The position numbers and the translations under genes were made by a program. 64,000 nt of DNA. It comes from Metopolophium dirhodum. Its lineage: Eukaryota > Arthropoda > Insecta > Hemiptera > Aphididae. Below the pieces are notes generated by a model. It worked only from the letters and a program-made list of their open reading frames with translations, was not told where the DNA came from and searched no databases. The stretch covers positions 3,224,001 through 3,288,000 of the forward strand of contig NW_026869896.1 in assembly GCF_019925205.1 (NCBI RefSeq), in the 5' to 3' direction. Shown here one piece after another: positions 9,600 to 23,829 of this stretch; within the stretch, counting starts at the first letter, position 1, and each line of letters begins with the position of its first letter.

Positions 9600-11465
9600 T
9601 GAAATGATGTACCCCAACAATGAAAATGTTAATATCAACGTATTTATTGACTTCTAAATTCTAGTTTTCTGATCATCTAGTTTATGTATAGTGGATAAAT
9701 GTGTTTGCAATTGTCTGAAGTCTTATTCATCAACATATTATGTTTTTTTTTAATTTGAAATGATGTACCCCAACAATGAATAACGTTAATATTAACGTAA
9801 TAATTAAGTTCTAAATTCTAGTTTTGGATTCAACTAATCTATCTATAGGTGACCAATGTATTTGCAATTGTCTGAAGTCTTATTCGTCAACAAATTATGT
9901 TTTTTTTTAATTTGAAATGATGAACTCCAACAATGAAAATGTTAATATCAACGTATTTATTGACTTCTAAATTCTAGTTTTGCGTACAACTAATCTATCT
10001 AAAGGTGAGTAATGTATTTGCAATTGTCTGAAGTCTTATTCAACAACAACTTATGTGTTTTTTTTATTTGAAATGATTTACCCCATCAATGAAAAATGTT
10101 AATACTAACGTAATAATTGATTCTAAATTCTAGTTTTTTGAATATCTAGTTTATGCATAGTGGATAAATGTGTTTGCAATTGTCTGAAGTCTTATTCATC
10201 AACATATTATGTTTTTTTTTTAATTTGAAATGATGTACCCCAACAATGAATAACGTTAATATTAACGTTATTATTGAGTTCTAAATTCTAGTTTTGGGTT
10301 CAACTAATCTATCTATAGGTGACTAATGTATTTGCAGTTGACTAAAGACTTATTCATCAACAAATTATGTTTTTTTTTAATTTGAAATGATGTACCCCAA
10401 CAATGAATATGTAATATCAACATATTTATTGACTTCTAAATTCTAGTTTTGCGTACAACTAATCTATCTATAGGTGACTAATGTATTTGCAATTGACTAA
10501 AGTCTTATTTATCAACTTAATATGTTTTTTATAAATTTGAAATTATGTAACCCAAGACTAAAAAATGTTCATATAAGCGTTAATATTGAGTTCTAAATTC
10601 TAGTTTTCTGATCATGTAGTTTATGTATAGTGGATAAATGTATTTTCAATTGTCTGCAGTCTTATTCAACAACAACTTATGTTTTTTTTTAATTTGAAAT
10701 GATGTACCCCAACAATGAAAATGTTAATATCAACGTATTTATTGACTTCTAAATTCTAGTTTTCTGATCATCTAGTTTATGTATAGTGGATAAATGTGTT
10801 TGCAATTGTCTGAAGTCTTATTCATCAACATATTATGTTTTTTTTTAATTTGAAATGATGTACCCCAACAATGAATAACGTTAATATTAACGTAATAATT
10901 AAGTTCTAAATTCTAGTTTTGGATTCAACTAATCTATCTATAGGTGACCAATGTATTTGCAATTGTCTGAAGTCTTATTCGTCAACAAATTATGTTTTTT
11001 TTTAATTTGAAATGATGAACTCCAACAATGAAAATGTTAATATCAACGTATTTATTGACTTCTAAATTCTAGTTTTTCGATCATCTAGTTTATGTATAGT
11101 GGATAAATGTGTTTGCAATTGTCTGAAGTCTTATTCGTCAACAAATTATGTTTTTTTTTCAATTTGAAATGATATACCCCAACAATGAAAATGTTAATAT
11201 CAACGTATTTATTGACTTCTAAATTCTAGTTTTTTGAACATCTAGTTAATTTATAATGGATAAATGTATTTGCAATTGTCTGAAGTCTTAATCAACAACA
11301 ATTTATGTTTTTTTTTTTAATTTGAAATGATGTACCCCAACAATGAATATGTTAATATCAACGTATTTATTGACTTCTAAATTCTAGTTTTGCGTACAAC
11401 TAATCTATCTAAAGGTGAGTAATGTATTTGCAATTGTCTGAAGTCTTATTCAACAACAACTTATG
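9600..11465 (+). repeat. Copy of ~6.31 to 8.175 kb at offset 3290 (21 monomers)
   Basis: The deletion variant GAATATGTAATATCAACAT (missing one T) is at 7121 and 10411. TATGCATAG has its G at 6865 and 10155, and the T9-CAATTTG landmark is at 7841 and 11131; all are 3290 apart. The match ends near 8175 and 11465 at the same GTG/GTT difference that ends the 3604 match, which suggests a reused breakpoint. Confidence 0.8.
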
Positions 11466-11939
11466 TGTTTTTTTTATTTGAAATGATTTACCCCATCAAT
11501 GAAAAATGTTAATACTAACGTAATAATTGATTCTAAATTCTAGTTTTTTGAATATCTAGTTTATGTATAGTGGATAAATGTGTTTGCAATTGTCTGAAGT
11601 CTTATTCATCAACATATTATGTTTTTTTTTTTTATTTGAAATGATGTACCCCAACAATGAATAACGTTAATATTTACGTAATTATTGAGTTCTAAATTCT
11701 AGTTTTGGGTTCAACTAATCTATCTATAGGTGACTAATGTATTTGCAATTGACTAAAGTCTTATTCATCAACTTAATATGTTTTTTATAAATTTGAAATT
11801 ATGTAACCCAAGACTAAAAAATGTTCATATAAGCGTTAATATTGAGTTCTAAATTCTAGTTTTCTGATCATGTAGTTTATGTATAGTGGATAAATGTATT
11901 TTCAATTGTCTGCAGTCTTATTCAACAACAACTTATGTT

Positions 11940-13735
11940 TTTTTTTAATTTGAAATGATGTACCCCAACAATGAAAATGTTAACATCAACGTATTTATTG
12001 ACTTCTAAATACTAGTTTTCTGATCATCTAGTTTATGTATAGTGGATAAATGTGTTTGCAATTGTCTGAAGTCTTATTCATCAACATATTATGTTTTTTT
12101 TTAATTTGAAATGATGTACCCCAACAATGAATAACGTTAATATTAACGTAATAATTAAGTTCTAAATTCTAGTTTTGTGTTCAACTAATCTATCTATAGG
12201 TGACCAATGTATTTGCAATTGTCTGAAGTCTTATTCGTCAACAAATTATGTTTTTTTTTTAATTTGAAATGATGTACTCCAACAATGAAAATGTTAATAT
12301 CAACGTATTTATTGACTTCTAAATTCTAGTTTTTCGATCATCTAGTTTATGTATAGTGGATAAATGTGTTTGCAATTGTCTGAAGTCTTATTCGTCAACA
12401 AATTATGTTTTTTTTTCAATTTGAAATGATATACCCCAACAATGAAAATGTTAATATCAATGTATTTATTGACTTCTAAATTCTAGTTTTTTGAACATCT
12501 AGTTAATTTATAATGGATAAATGTATTTGCAATTGTCTGAAGTCTTAATCAACAACAATTTATGTTTTTTTTTTTTAATTTGAAATGATGAACCCCAACA
12601 ATGAATATGTTAATATCAACGTATTTATTGACTTCTAAATTCTAGTTTTGCGTACAACTAATCTATCTAAAGGTGAGTAATGTATTTGCAATTGTCTGAA
12701 GTCTTATTCAACAACAACTTATGTGTTTTTTTTATTTGAAATGATTTACCCCATCAATGAAAAATGTTAATACTAACGTAAAATTTGATTCTAAATTCTA
12801 GTTTTTTGAATATCTAGTTTATGTATAGTGGATAAATGTGTTTGCAATTGTCTGAAGTCTTATTCATCAACATATTATGTTTTTTTTTTAATTTGAAATG
12901 ATGTACCCCAACAATGAATAACGTTAATATTAACGATATTATTGAGTTCTAAATTCTAGTTTTGGGTTCAACTAATCTATCTATAGGTGACTAATGTATT
13001 TGCAGTTGACTAAAGACTTAATCATCAACAAATTATGTTTTTTTTTAATTTGAAATGATGTACCCCAACAATGAATATGTTAATATCAACGTATTTATTG
13101 ACTTCTAAATTCTAGTTTCGCGTACAACTAATCTATCTATAGGTGACTAATGTATTTGCAATTGACTAAAGTCTTATTTATCAACTTAATATGTTTTTTA
13201 TAAATTTGAAATTATGTAACCCAAGACTAAAAAATGTTCATATAAGCGTTAATATTGAGTTCTAAATTCTAGTTTTCTGATCATGTAGTTTATGTATAGT
13301 GGATAAATGTATTTTCAATTGTCTGCAGTCTTATTCAACAACAACTTATGTTTTTTTTTAATTTGAAATGATGTACCCCAACAATGAAAATGTTAATATC
13401 AACGTATTTATTGACTTCTAAATTCTAGTTTTCTGATCATCTAGTTTATGTATAGTGGATAAATGTGTTTGCAATTGTCTGAAGTCTTATTCATCAACAT
13501 ATTATGTTTTTTTTTAATTTGAAATGATGTACCCCAACAATGAATAACGTTAATATTAACGTAATAATTAAGTTCTAAATTCTAGTTTTGGATTCAACTA
13601 ATCTATCTATAGGTGACCAATGTATTTGCAATTGTCTGAAGTCTTATTCGTCAACAAATTATATTTTTTTTAATTTGAAATGATGAACTCCAACAATGAA
13701 AATGTTAATATCAACGTATTTATTGACTTCTAAAT
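11940..13735 (+). repeat. Copy of ~8.18 to 9.97 kb at offset ~3763 (24 monomers)
   Basis: The rare AACGTAAAATTTGATTC is near 9011 and 12775, TAGTTTCGCGTAC has its G at 9351 and 13115, and the T9-CAATTTG landmark is at 8625 and 12388. Both copies also share AATACTAG (a SpeI site) near their starts. The match ends where one copy goes to GCGTAC (near 9.97 kb) and the other to TCGATCATC (near 13.74 kb). Confidence 0.8.
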
Positions 13736-16700
13736 TCTAGTTTTTCGATCATCTAGTTTATGTATAGTGGATAAATGTGTTTGCAATTGTCTGAAGTCTT
13801 ATTCGTCAACAAATTATGTTTTTTTTTCAATTTGAAATGATATACCCCAACAATGAAAATGTTAATATCAACGTATTTATTGACTTCTAAATTCTAGTTT
13901 TTTGAACATCTAGTTAATTTATAATGGATAAATGTATTTGCAATTGTCTGAAGTCTTAATCAACAACAATTTATGTTTTTTTTTTTAATTTGAAATGATG
14001 TACCCCAACAATGAATATGTTAATATCAACGTATTTATTGACTTCTAAATTCTAGTTTTGCGTACAACTAATCTATCTAAAGGTGAGTAATGTATTTGCA
14101 ATTGTCTGAAGTCTTATTCAACAACAACTTATGTGTTTTTTTTATTTGAAATGATTTACCCCATCAATGAAAAATGTTAATACTAACGTAATAATTGATT
14201 CTAAATTCTAGTTTTTTGAATATCTAGTTTATGTATAGTGGATAAATGTGTTTGCAATTGTCTGAAGTCTTATTCATCAACATATTATGTTTTTTTTTTT
14301 TATTTGAAATGATGTACCCCAACAATGAATAACGTTAATATTTACGTAATTATTGAGTTCTAAATTCTAGTTTTGGGTTCAACTAATCTATCTATAGGTG
14401 ACTAATGTATTTGCAATTGACTAAAGTCTTATTCATCAACTTAATATGTTTTTTATAAATTTGAAATTATGTAACCCAAGACTAAAAAATGTTCATATAA
14501 GCGTTAATATTGAGTTCTAAATTCTAGTTTTCTGATCATGTAGTTTATGTATAGTGGATAAATGTATTTTCAATTGTCTGCAGTCTTATTCAACAACAAC
14601 TTATGTTTTTTTTTAATTTGAAATGATGTACCCCAACAATGAAAATGTTAACATCAACGTATTTATTGACTTCTAAATACTAGTTTTCTGATCATCTAGT
14701 TTATGTATAGTGGATAAATGTGTTTGCAATTGTCTGAAGTCTTATTCATCAACATATTATGTTTTTTTTTAATTTGAAATGATGTACCCCAACAATGAAT
14801 AACGTTAATATTAACGTAATAATTAAGTTCTAAATTCTAGTTTTGTGTTCAACTAATCTATCTATAGGTGACCAATGTATTTGCAATTGTCTGAAGTCTT
14901 ATTCGTCAACAAATTATGTTTTTTTTTAATTTGAAATGATGTACTCCAACAATGAAAATGTTAATATCAACGTATTTATTGACTTCTAAATTCTAGTTTT
15001 TCGATCATCTAGTTTATGTATAGTGGATAAATGTGTTTGCAATTGTCTGAAGTCTTATTCGTCAACAAATTATGTTTTTTTTTCAATTTGAAATGATATA
15101 CCCCAACAATGAAAATGTTAATATCAATGTATTTATTGACTTCTAAATTCTAGTTTTTTGAATATCTAGTTTATGTATAGTGGATAAATGTGTTTGCAAT
15201 TGTCTGAAGTCTTATTCATCAACATATTATGTTTTTTTTTTTAATTTGAAATGATGTACCCCAACAATGAATAACGTTAATATTAACGATATTATTGAGT
15301 TCTAAATTCTAGTTTTGGGTTCAACTAATCTATCTATAGGTGACTAATGTATTTGCAGTTGACTAAAGACTTAATCATCAACAAATTATGTTTTTTTTTA
15401 ATTTGAAATGATGTACCCCAACAATGAATATGTTAATATCAACGTATTTATTGACTTCTAAATTCTAGTTTCGCGTACAACTAATCTATCTATAGGTGAC
15501 TAATGTATTTGCAATTGACTAAAGTCTTATTTATCAACTTAATATGTTTTTTATAAATTTGAAATTATGTAACCCAAGACTAAAAAATGTTCATATAAGC
15601 GTTAATATTGAGTTCTAAATTCTAGTTTTCTGATCATGTAGTTTATGTATAGTGGATAAATGTATTTTCAATTGTCTGCAGTCTTATTCAACAACAACTT
15701 ATGTTTTTTTTTAATTTGAAATGATGTACCCCAACAATGAAAATGTTAATATCAACGTATTTATTGACTTCTAAATTCTAGTTTTCTGATCATCTAGTTT
15801 ATGTATAGTGGATAAATGTGTTTGCAATTGTCTGAAGTCTTATTCATCAACATATTATGTTTTTTTTTAATTTGAAATGATGTACCCCAACAATGAATAA
15901 CGTTAATATTAACGTAATAATTAAGTTCTAAATTCTAGTTTTGGGTTCAACTAATCTATCTATAGGTGACCAATGTATTTGCAATTGTCTGAAGTCTTAT
16001 TCGTCAACAAATTATGTTTTTTTTTAATTTGAAATGATGAACTCCAACAATGAAAATGTTAATATCAACGTATTTATTGACTTCTAAATTCTAGTTTTGC
16101 GTACAACTAATCTATCTATAGGTGACTAATGTATTTGCAATTGACTAAAGTCTTATTCATCAACTTAATATGTTTTTTATAAATTTGAAATTATGTAACC
16201 CAAGACTAAAAAATGTTCATATCAACGTATTTATTGACTTCTAAATTCTAGTTTTCTGATCATGTAGTTTATGAATAGTGGATAAATGTATTTTCAATTG
16301 TCTGCAGTCTTATTCAACAACAACTTATGTTTTTTTTTAATTTGAAATGATGTACCCCAACAATGAAAATGTTAATATCAACGTATTTATTGACTTCTAA
16401 ATTCTAGTTTTCTGATCATCTAGTTTATGTATAGTGGATAAATGTGTTTGCAATTGTCTGAAGTCTTATTCATCAACATATTATGTTTTTTTTTAATTTG
16501 AAATGATGTACCCCAACAATGAATAACGTTAATATTAACGTAATAATTAAGTTCTAAATTCTAGTTTTGGATTCAACTAATCTATCTATAGGTGACCAAT
16601 GTATTTGCAATTGTCTGAAGTCTTATTCGTCAACAAATTATGTTTTTTTTTAATTTGAAATGATGAACTCCAACAATGAAAATGTTAATATCAACGTATT

Positions 16701-19570
16701 TATTGACTTCTAAATTCTAGTTTTTCGATCATCTAGTTTATGTATAGTGGATAAATGTGTTTGCAATTGTCTGAAGTCTTATTCGTCAACAAATTATGTT
16801 TTTTTTTCAATTTGAAATGATATACCCCAACAATGAAAATGTTAATATCAACGTATTTATTGACTTCTAAATTCTAGTTTTTTGAAAATCTAGTTAATTT
16901 ATAATGGATAAATGTATTTGCAATTGTCTGAAGTCTTAATCAACAACAATTTATGTTTTTTTTTTTAATTTGAAATGATGTACCCCAACAATGAATATGT
17001 TAATATCAACGTATTTATTGACTTCTAAATTCTAGTTTTGCGTACAACTAATCTATCTAAAGGTGAGTAATGTATTTGCAATTGTCTGAAGTCTTATTCA
17101 ACAACAACTTATGTGTTTTTTTTATTTGAAATGATTTACCCCATCAATGAAAAATGTTAATACTAACGTAATAATTGATTCTAAATTCTAGTTTTTTGAA
17201 TATCTAGTTTATGTATAGTGGATAAATGTGTTTGCAATTGTCTGAAGTCTTATTCATCAACATATTATGTTTTTTTTTTTTATTTGAAATGATGTACCCC
17301 AACAATGAATAACGTTAATATTTACGTAATTATTGAGTTCTAAATTCTAGTTTTGGGTTCAACTAATCTATCTATAGGTGACTAATGTATTTGCAATTGA
17401 CTAAAGTCTTATTCATCAACTTAATATGTTTTTTATAAATTTGAAATTATGTAACCCAAGACTAAAAAATGTTCATATAAGCGTTAATATTGAGTTCTAA
17501 ATTCTAGTTTTCTGATCATGTAGTTTATGTATAGTGGATAAATGTATTTTCAATTGTCTGCAGTCTTATTCAACAACAACTTATGTTTTTTTTTAATTTG
17601 AAATGATGTACCCCAACAATGAAAATGTTAACATCAACGTATTTATTGACTTCTAAATACTAGTTTTCTGATCATCTAGTTTATGTATAGTGGATAAATG
17701 TGTTTGCAATTGTCTGAAGTCTTATTCATCAACATATTATGTTTTTTTTTAATTTGAAATGATGTACCCCAACAATGAATAACGTTAATATTAACGTAAT
17801 AATTAAGTTCTAAATTCTAGTTTTGTGTTCAACTAATCTATCTATAGGTGACCAATGTATTTGCAATTGTCTGAAGTCTTATTCGTCAACAAATTATGTT
17901 TTTTTTTAATTTGAAATGATGTGCTCCAACAATGAAAATGTTAATATCAACGTATTTATTGACTTCTAAATTCTAGTTTTTCGATCATCTAGTTTATGTA
18001 TAGTGGATAAATGTGTTTGCAATTGTCTGAAGTCTTATTCGTCAACAAATTATGTTTTTTTTTCAATTTGAAATGATATACCCCAACAATGAAAATGTTA
18101 ATATCAATGTATTTATTGACTTCTAAATTCTAGTTTTTTGAATATCTAGTTTATGTATAGTGGATAAATGTGTTTGCAATTGTCTGAAGTCTTATTCATC
18201 AACATATTATGTTTTTTTTTTTAATTTGAAATGATGTACCCCAACAATGAATAACGTGATTATTAACGATATTATTGAGTTCTAAATTCTAGTTTTGGGT
18301 TCAACTAATCTATCTATAGGTGACTAATGTATTTGCAGTTGACTAAAGACTTAATCATCAACAAATTATGTTTTTTTTTAATTTGAAATGATGTACCCCA
18401 ACAATGAATATGTTAATATCAACGTATTTATTGACTTCTAAATTCTAGTTTCGCGTACAACTAATCTATCTATAGGTGACTAATGTATTTGCAATTGACT
18501 AAAGTCTTATTTATCAACTTAATATGTTTTTTATAAATTTGAAATTATGTAACCCAAGACTAAAAAATGTTCATATAAGCGTTAATATTGAGTTCTAAAT
18601 TCTAGTTTTCTGATCATGTAGTTTATGTATAGTGGATAAATGTATTTTCAATTGTCTGCAGTCTTATTCAACAACAACTTATGTTTTTTTTTAATTTGAA
18701 ATGATGTACCCCAACAATGAAAATGTTAATATCAACGTATTTATTGACTTCTAAATTCTAGTTTTCTGATCATCTAGTTTATGTATAGTGGATAAATGTG
18801 TTTGCAATTGTCTGAAGTCTTATTCATCAACATATTATGTTTTTTTTTAATTTGAAATGATGTACCCCAACAATGAATAACGTTAATATTAACGTAATAA
18901 TTAAGTTCTAAATTCTAGTTTTGGGTTCAACTAATCTATCTATAGGTGACCAATGTATTTGCAATTGTCTGAAGTCTTATTCGTCAACAAATTATGTTTT
19001 TTTTTAATTTGAAATGATGAACTCCAACAATGAAAATGTTAATATCAACGTATTTATTGACTTCTAAATTCTAGTTTTGCGTACAACTAATCTATCTATA
19101 GGTGACTAATGTATTTGCAATTGACTAAAGTCTTATTCATCAACTTAATATGTTTTTTATAAATTTGAAATTATGTAACCCAAGACTAAAAAATGTTCAT
19201 ATCAACGTATTTATTGACTTCTAAATTCTAGTTTTCTGATCATGTAGTTTATGAATAGTGGATAAATGTATTTTCAATTGTCTGCAGTCTTATTCAACAA
19301 CAACTTATGTTTTTTTTTAATTTGAAATGATGTACCCCAACAATGAAAATGTTAATATCAACGTATTTATTGACTTCTAAATTCTAGTTTTCTGATCATC
19401 TAGTTTATGTATAGTGGATAAATGTGTTTGCAATTGTCTGAAGTCTTATTCATCAACATATTATGTTTTTTTTTAATTTGAAATGATGTACCCCAACAAT
19501 GAATAACGTTAATATTAACGTAATAATTAAGTTCTAAATTCTAGTTTTGGGTTCAACTAATCTATCTATT
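13300..19570 (+). repeat. 19-monomer tandem repeat, 2980 bp, about two copies
   Basis: Landmarks at 13799 and 15055 return at 16779 and 18035, and TTTCGCGTAC at 15468 returns at 18448; all offsets are 2980. The match covers about 3.3 kb, longer than the offset, so it is a true tandem. Differences noticed are few: GAAAATCTAG near 16885 for GAACATCTAG, GTGCTCC near 17921 for GTACTCC, and ACGTGATTATTAACG at 18255 for ACGTTAATATTAACG. The match ends near 19.57 kb, where CTATTGGTGACC appears. Confidence 0.82.
13650..15145 (+). repeat. Copy of ~10.98 to 12.48 kb at offset 2668 (17 monomers)
   Basis: Landmarks at 11131 and 12388 recur at 13799 and 15055. The block includes the AATACTAG, GTGTTCAAC and GTACTCC variants. 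It ends where 12.48 kb continues TTGAACATC and 15.15 kb continues TTGAATATC. The block 13.8 to 15.05 kb is then copied again into 16.78 to 18.03 kb. Confidence 0.78.
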
Positions 19571-21159
19571 GGTGACCAATGTATTTGCAATTGTCTGAAG
19601 TCTTATTCGTCAACAAATTATGTTTTTTTTTCAATTTGAAATGATATACCCCAACAATGAAAATGTTAATATCAACGTATTTATTGACTTCTAAATTCTA
19701 GTTTTTCGATCATCTAGTTTATGTATAGTGGATAAATGTGTTTGCAATTGTCTGAAGTCTTATTCGTCAACAAATTATGTTTTTTTTTAATTTGAAATGA
19801 TGTAGCCCAACAATGAAAATGTTAATATCAACGTATTTTTTGACTTCTAAATTCTAGTTTTCTGATCATCTAGTTTATGTATAGTGGATAAATGTGTTTG
19901 CAATTGTCTGAAGTCTTATTCAACAACAACTTATGTTTTTTTTTAATTTGAAATGATGTACCCCAACAATGAAAATGTTAATATCAACGTATTTATTGAC
20001 TTCTAAATTCTAGTTTTCTGATCATCTAGTTTATGTATAGTGGATAAATGTGTTTGCAATTGTCTGAAGTCTTATTCATCAACATATTATGTTTTTTTTT
20101 AATTTGAAATGATGTACCCCAACAATGAATAACGTTAATATTTACGTAATTATTGAGTTCTAAGTTCTAGTTTTGGGTTCAACTAATCTATCTATAGGTG
20201 ACTAATGTATTTGCAATTGACTAAAGTCTTATTCATCAACTTAATATGTTTTTTATAAATTTGAAATTATGTAACCCAAGACTAAAAAATGTTCATATAA
20301 GCGTTAATATTGAGTTCTAAATTCTAGTTTTCTGATCATGTAGTTTATGAATAATGGATAAATGTATTTTCAATTGTCTGCAGTCTTATTCAACAACAAC
20401 TTATGTTTTTTTTTAATTTGAAATGATGTACCCCAACAATGAAAATGTTAATATCAACGTATTTATTGACTTCTAAATTCTAGTTTTCTGATCATCTAGT
20501 TTATGTATAGTGGATAAATGTGTTTGCAATTGTCTGAAGTCTTATTCATCAACATATTATGTTTTTTTTTAATTTGAAATGATGTAGCCCAACAATGAAT
20601 AACGTTAATATTAACGTAATAATTAAGTTCTAAATTCTAGTTTTGGGTTCAACTAATCTATCTATAGGTGACCAATGTATTTGCAATTGTCTGAAGTCTT
20701 ATTCGTCAACAAATTATGTTTTTTTTTAATTTGAAATGATGTACCCCAACAATGAATATGTTAATATCAACGTATTTATTGACTTCTAAATTCTAGTTTT
20801 TCGATCATCTAGTTTATGTATAGTGGATAAATGTGTTTGCAATTGTCTGAAGTCTTATTCGTCAACAAATTATGTTTTTTTTTAATTTGAAATGATGTAG
20901 CCCAAAAATGAAAATGTTAATATCAACGTATTTTTTGACTTCTAAATTCTAGTTTTCTGATCATCTAGTTTATGTATAGTGGATAAATGTGTTTGCAATT
21001 GTCTGAAGTCTTATTCAACAACAACTTATGTTTTTTTTTAATTTGAAATGATGTACCCCAACAATGAAAATGTTAATATCAACGTATTTATTGACTTCTA
21101 AATTCTAGTTTTCTGATCATCTAGTTTATGTATAGTGGATAAATGTGTTTGCAATTGTC

Positions 21160-23035
21160 TGAAGTCTTATTCGTCAACAAATTATGTTTTTTTTTTTAAT
21201 TTGAAATGATGTACCCCAACAATGAATAACGTGATTATTAACGATATTATTGAGTTCTAAATTCTAGTTTTGGGTTCAACTAATCTATCTATAGGTGACT
21301 AATGTATTTGCAGTTGACTAAAGACTTAATCATCAACAAATTATGTTTTTTTTTAATTTGAAATGATGTACCCCAACAATGAATATGTTAATATCAACGT
21401 ATTTATTGACTTCTAAATTCTAGTTTCGCGTACAACTAATCTATCTATAGGTGACTAATGTATTTGCAATTGACTAAAGTCTTATTTATCAACTTAATAT
21501 GTTTTTTATAAATTTGAAATTATGTAACCCAAGACTAAAAAATGTTCATATAAGCGTTAATATTGAGTTCTAAATTCTAGTTTTCTGATCATGTAGTTTA
21601 TGTATAGTGGATAAATGTATTTTCAATTGTCTGCAGTCTTATTCAACAACAACTTATGTTTTTTTTTAATTTGAAATGATGTACCCCAACAATGAAAATG
21701 TTAATATCAACGTATTTATTGACTTCTAAATTCTAGTTTTCTGATCATCTAGTTTATGTATAGTGGATAAATGTGTTTGCAATTGTCTGAAGTCTTATTC
21801 ATCAACATATTATGTTTTTTTTTAATTTGAAATGATGTACCCCAACAATGAATAACGTTAATATTAACGTAATAATTAAGTTCTAAATTCTAGTTTTGGG
21901 TTCAACTAATCTATCTATAGGTGACCAATGTATTTGCAATTGTCTGAAGTCTTATTCGTCAACAAATTATGTTTTTTTTTAATTTGAAATGATGAACTCC
22001 AACAATGAAAATGTTAATATCAACGTATTTATTGACTTCTAAATTCTAGTTTTGCGTACAACTAATCTATCTATAGGTGACTAATGTATTTGCAATTGAC
22101 TAAAGTCTTATTCATCAACTTAATATGTTTTTTATAAATTTGAAATTATGTAACCCAAGACTAAAAAATGTTCATATCAACGTATTTATTGACTTCTAAA
22201 TTCTAGTTTTCTGATCATGTAGTTTATGAATAGTGGATAAATGTATTTTCAATTGTCTGCAGTCTTATTCAACAACAACTTATGTTTTTTTTTAATTTGA
22301 AATGATGTACCCCAACAATGAAAATGTTAATATCAACGTATTTATTGACTTCTAAATTCTAGTTTTCTGATCATCTAGTTTATGTATAGTGGATAAATGT
22401 GTTTGCAATTGTCTGAAGTCTTATTCATCAACATATTATGTTTTTTTTTAATTTGAAATGATGTACCCCAACAATGAATAACGTTAATATTAACGTAATA
22501 ATTAAGTTCTAAATTCTAGTTTTGGGTTCAACTAATCTATCTATTGGTGACCAATGTATTTGCAATTGTCTGAAGTCTTATTCGTCAACAAATTATGTTT
22601 TTTTTTCAATTTGAAATGATATACCCCAACAATGAAAATGTTAATATCAACGTATTTATTGACTTCTAAATTCTAGTTTTTCGATCATCTAGTTTATGTA
22701 TAGTGGATAAATGTGTTTGCAATTGTCTGAAGTCTTATTCGTCAACAAATTATGTTTTTTTTTAATTTGAAATGATGTAGCCCAACAATGAAAATGTTAA
22801 TATCAACGTATTTTTTGACTTCTAAATTCTAGTTTTCTGATCATCTAGTTTATGTATAGTGGATAAATGTGTTTGCAATTGTCTGAAGTCTTATTCAACA
22901 ACAACTTATGTTTTTTTTTAATTTGAAATGATGTACCCCAACAATGAAAATGTTAATATCAACGTATTTATTGACTTCTAAATTCTAGTTTTCTGATCAT
23001 CTAGTTTATGTATAGTGGATAAATGTGTTTGCAAT
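21160..23035 (+). repeat. Further 19-monomer copy at offset 2975, from 18.18 to 20.06 kb
   Basis: The broken palindrome with GTGATTATTAACG is at 18256 and 21231, TTTCGCG is at 18448 and 21423, and TTATTCG following CTATTGGTGACC is at 19603 and 22578; all are 2975 apart. The copy therefore inherits the variants that arose in the second 2980-bp copy, which orders the events. It ends near 23.04 kb, where CATCAACATATTATG is replaced by CGTCAACAAATTATG. Confidence 0.8.
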
Positions 23036-23459
23036 TGTCTGAAGTCTTATTCGTCAACAAATTATGTTTTTTTTTAATTTGAAATGATGAACTCCAACAA
23101 TGAAAATGTTAATATCAACGTATTTATTGACTTCTAAATTCTAGTTTTGCGTACAACTAATCTATCTATAGGTGGCTAATGTATTTGCAATTGACTAAAG
23201 TCTTATTCATCAACTTAATATGTTTTTTATAAATTTGAAATTATGTAACCCAAGACTAAAAAATGTTCATATAAGCGTTAATATTGACTTCTAAATTCTA
23301 GTTTTCTGATCATGTAGTTTATGTATAGTGGATAAAAGTATTTTCAATTGTCTGAAGTCTTATTCAACAACAACTTATGTTTTTTTTTTAATTTGAAATG
23401 ATAGACCCCAACAATGATTAATTTTAATACTAACGTAATAATTGAGTTCTAAATTCTAG

Positions 23460-23616
23460 TTTTCTGAATATCTAGTTAATTTATGGTGGATAAATGTATT
23501 TTCAATTGTCTGAAGTCTTATTCAACAACAACTTATGTTTTTTAATAAATTTGAAATGATGTACCCCAACAATGAATATGTTAATATCAACGTATTTATT
23601 GACTTCTAAATTCTAG
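23460..23616 (+). repeat. Monomer with T-tract broken as TTTTTTAATAAATTTG
   Basis: This 157-bp B-type copy has CTGAATATCTAGTTAATTTATGGTGG on the left (read as CTGAATATCTAG then TTAATTTATGGTGG), TCAACAACAACTTATG, and a T-tract interrupted as TTTTTTAATAAATTTG. The form is seen only near 23.54, 25.42 and 28.87 kb. It differs from the TTTTTTATAAATTTG class and from the TTTTTTATTAAATTTG form to the right, so T-tract interruption has more than one sequence form. Confidence 0.85.
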
Positions 23617-23829
23617 TTTTGCGTACAACTAATCTATCTATAGGTGAGTAATGTATTTGCAATTGTCTGAAGTCTTATTCAACAACAACTTATGTGTTTT
23701 TTTTATTTGAAATGATTTACCCCATCAATGAAAAATGTTAATACTAACGTAATAATTGAGTTCTAAATTCTAGTTTTTTGAATATCTAGTTTATGTATAG
23801 TGGATAAATGTGTTTGCAATTGTCTGAAG

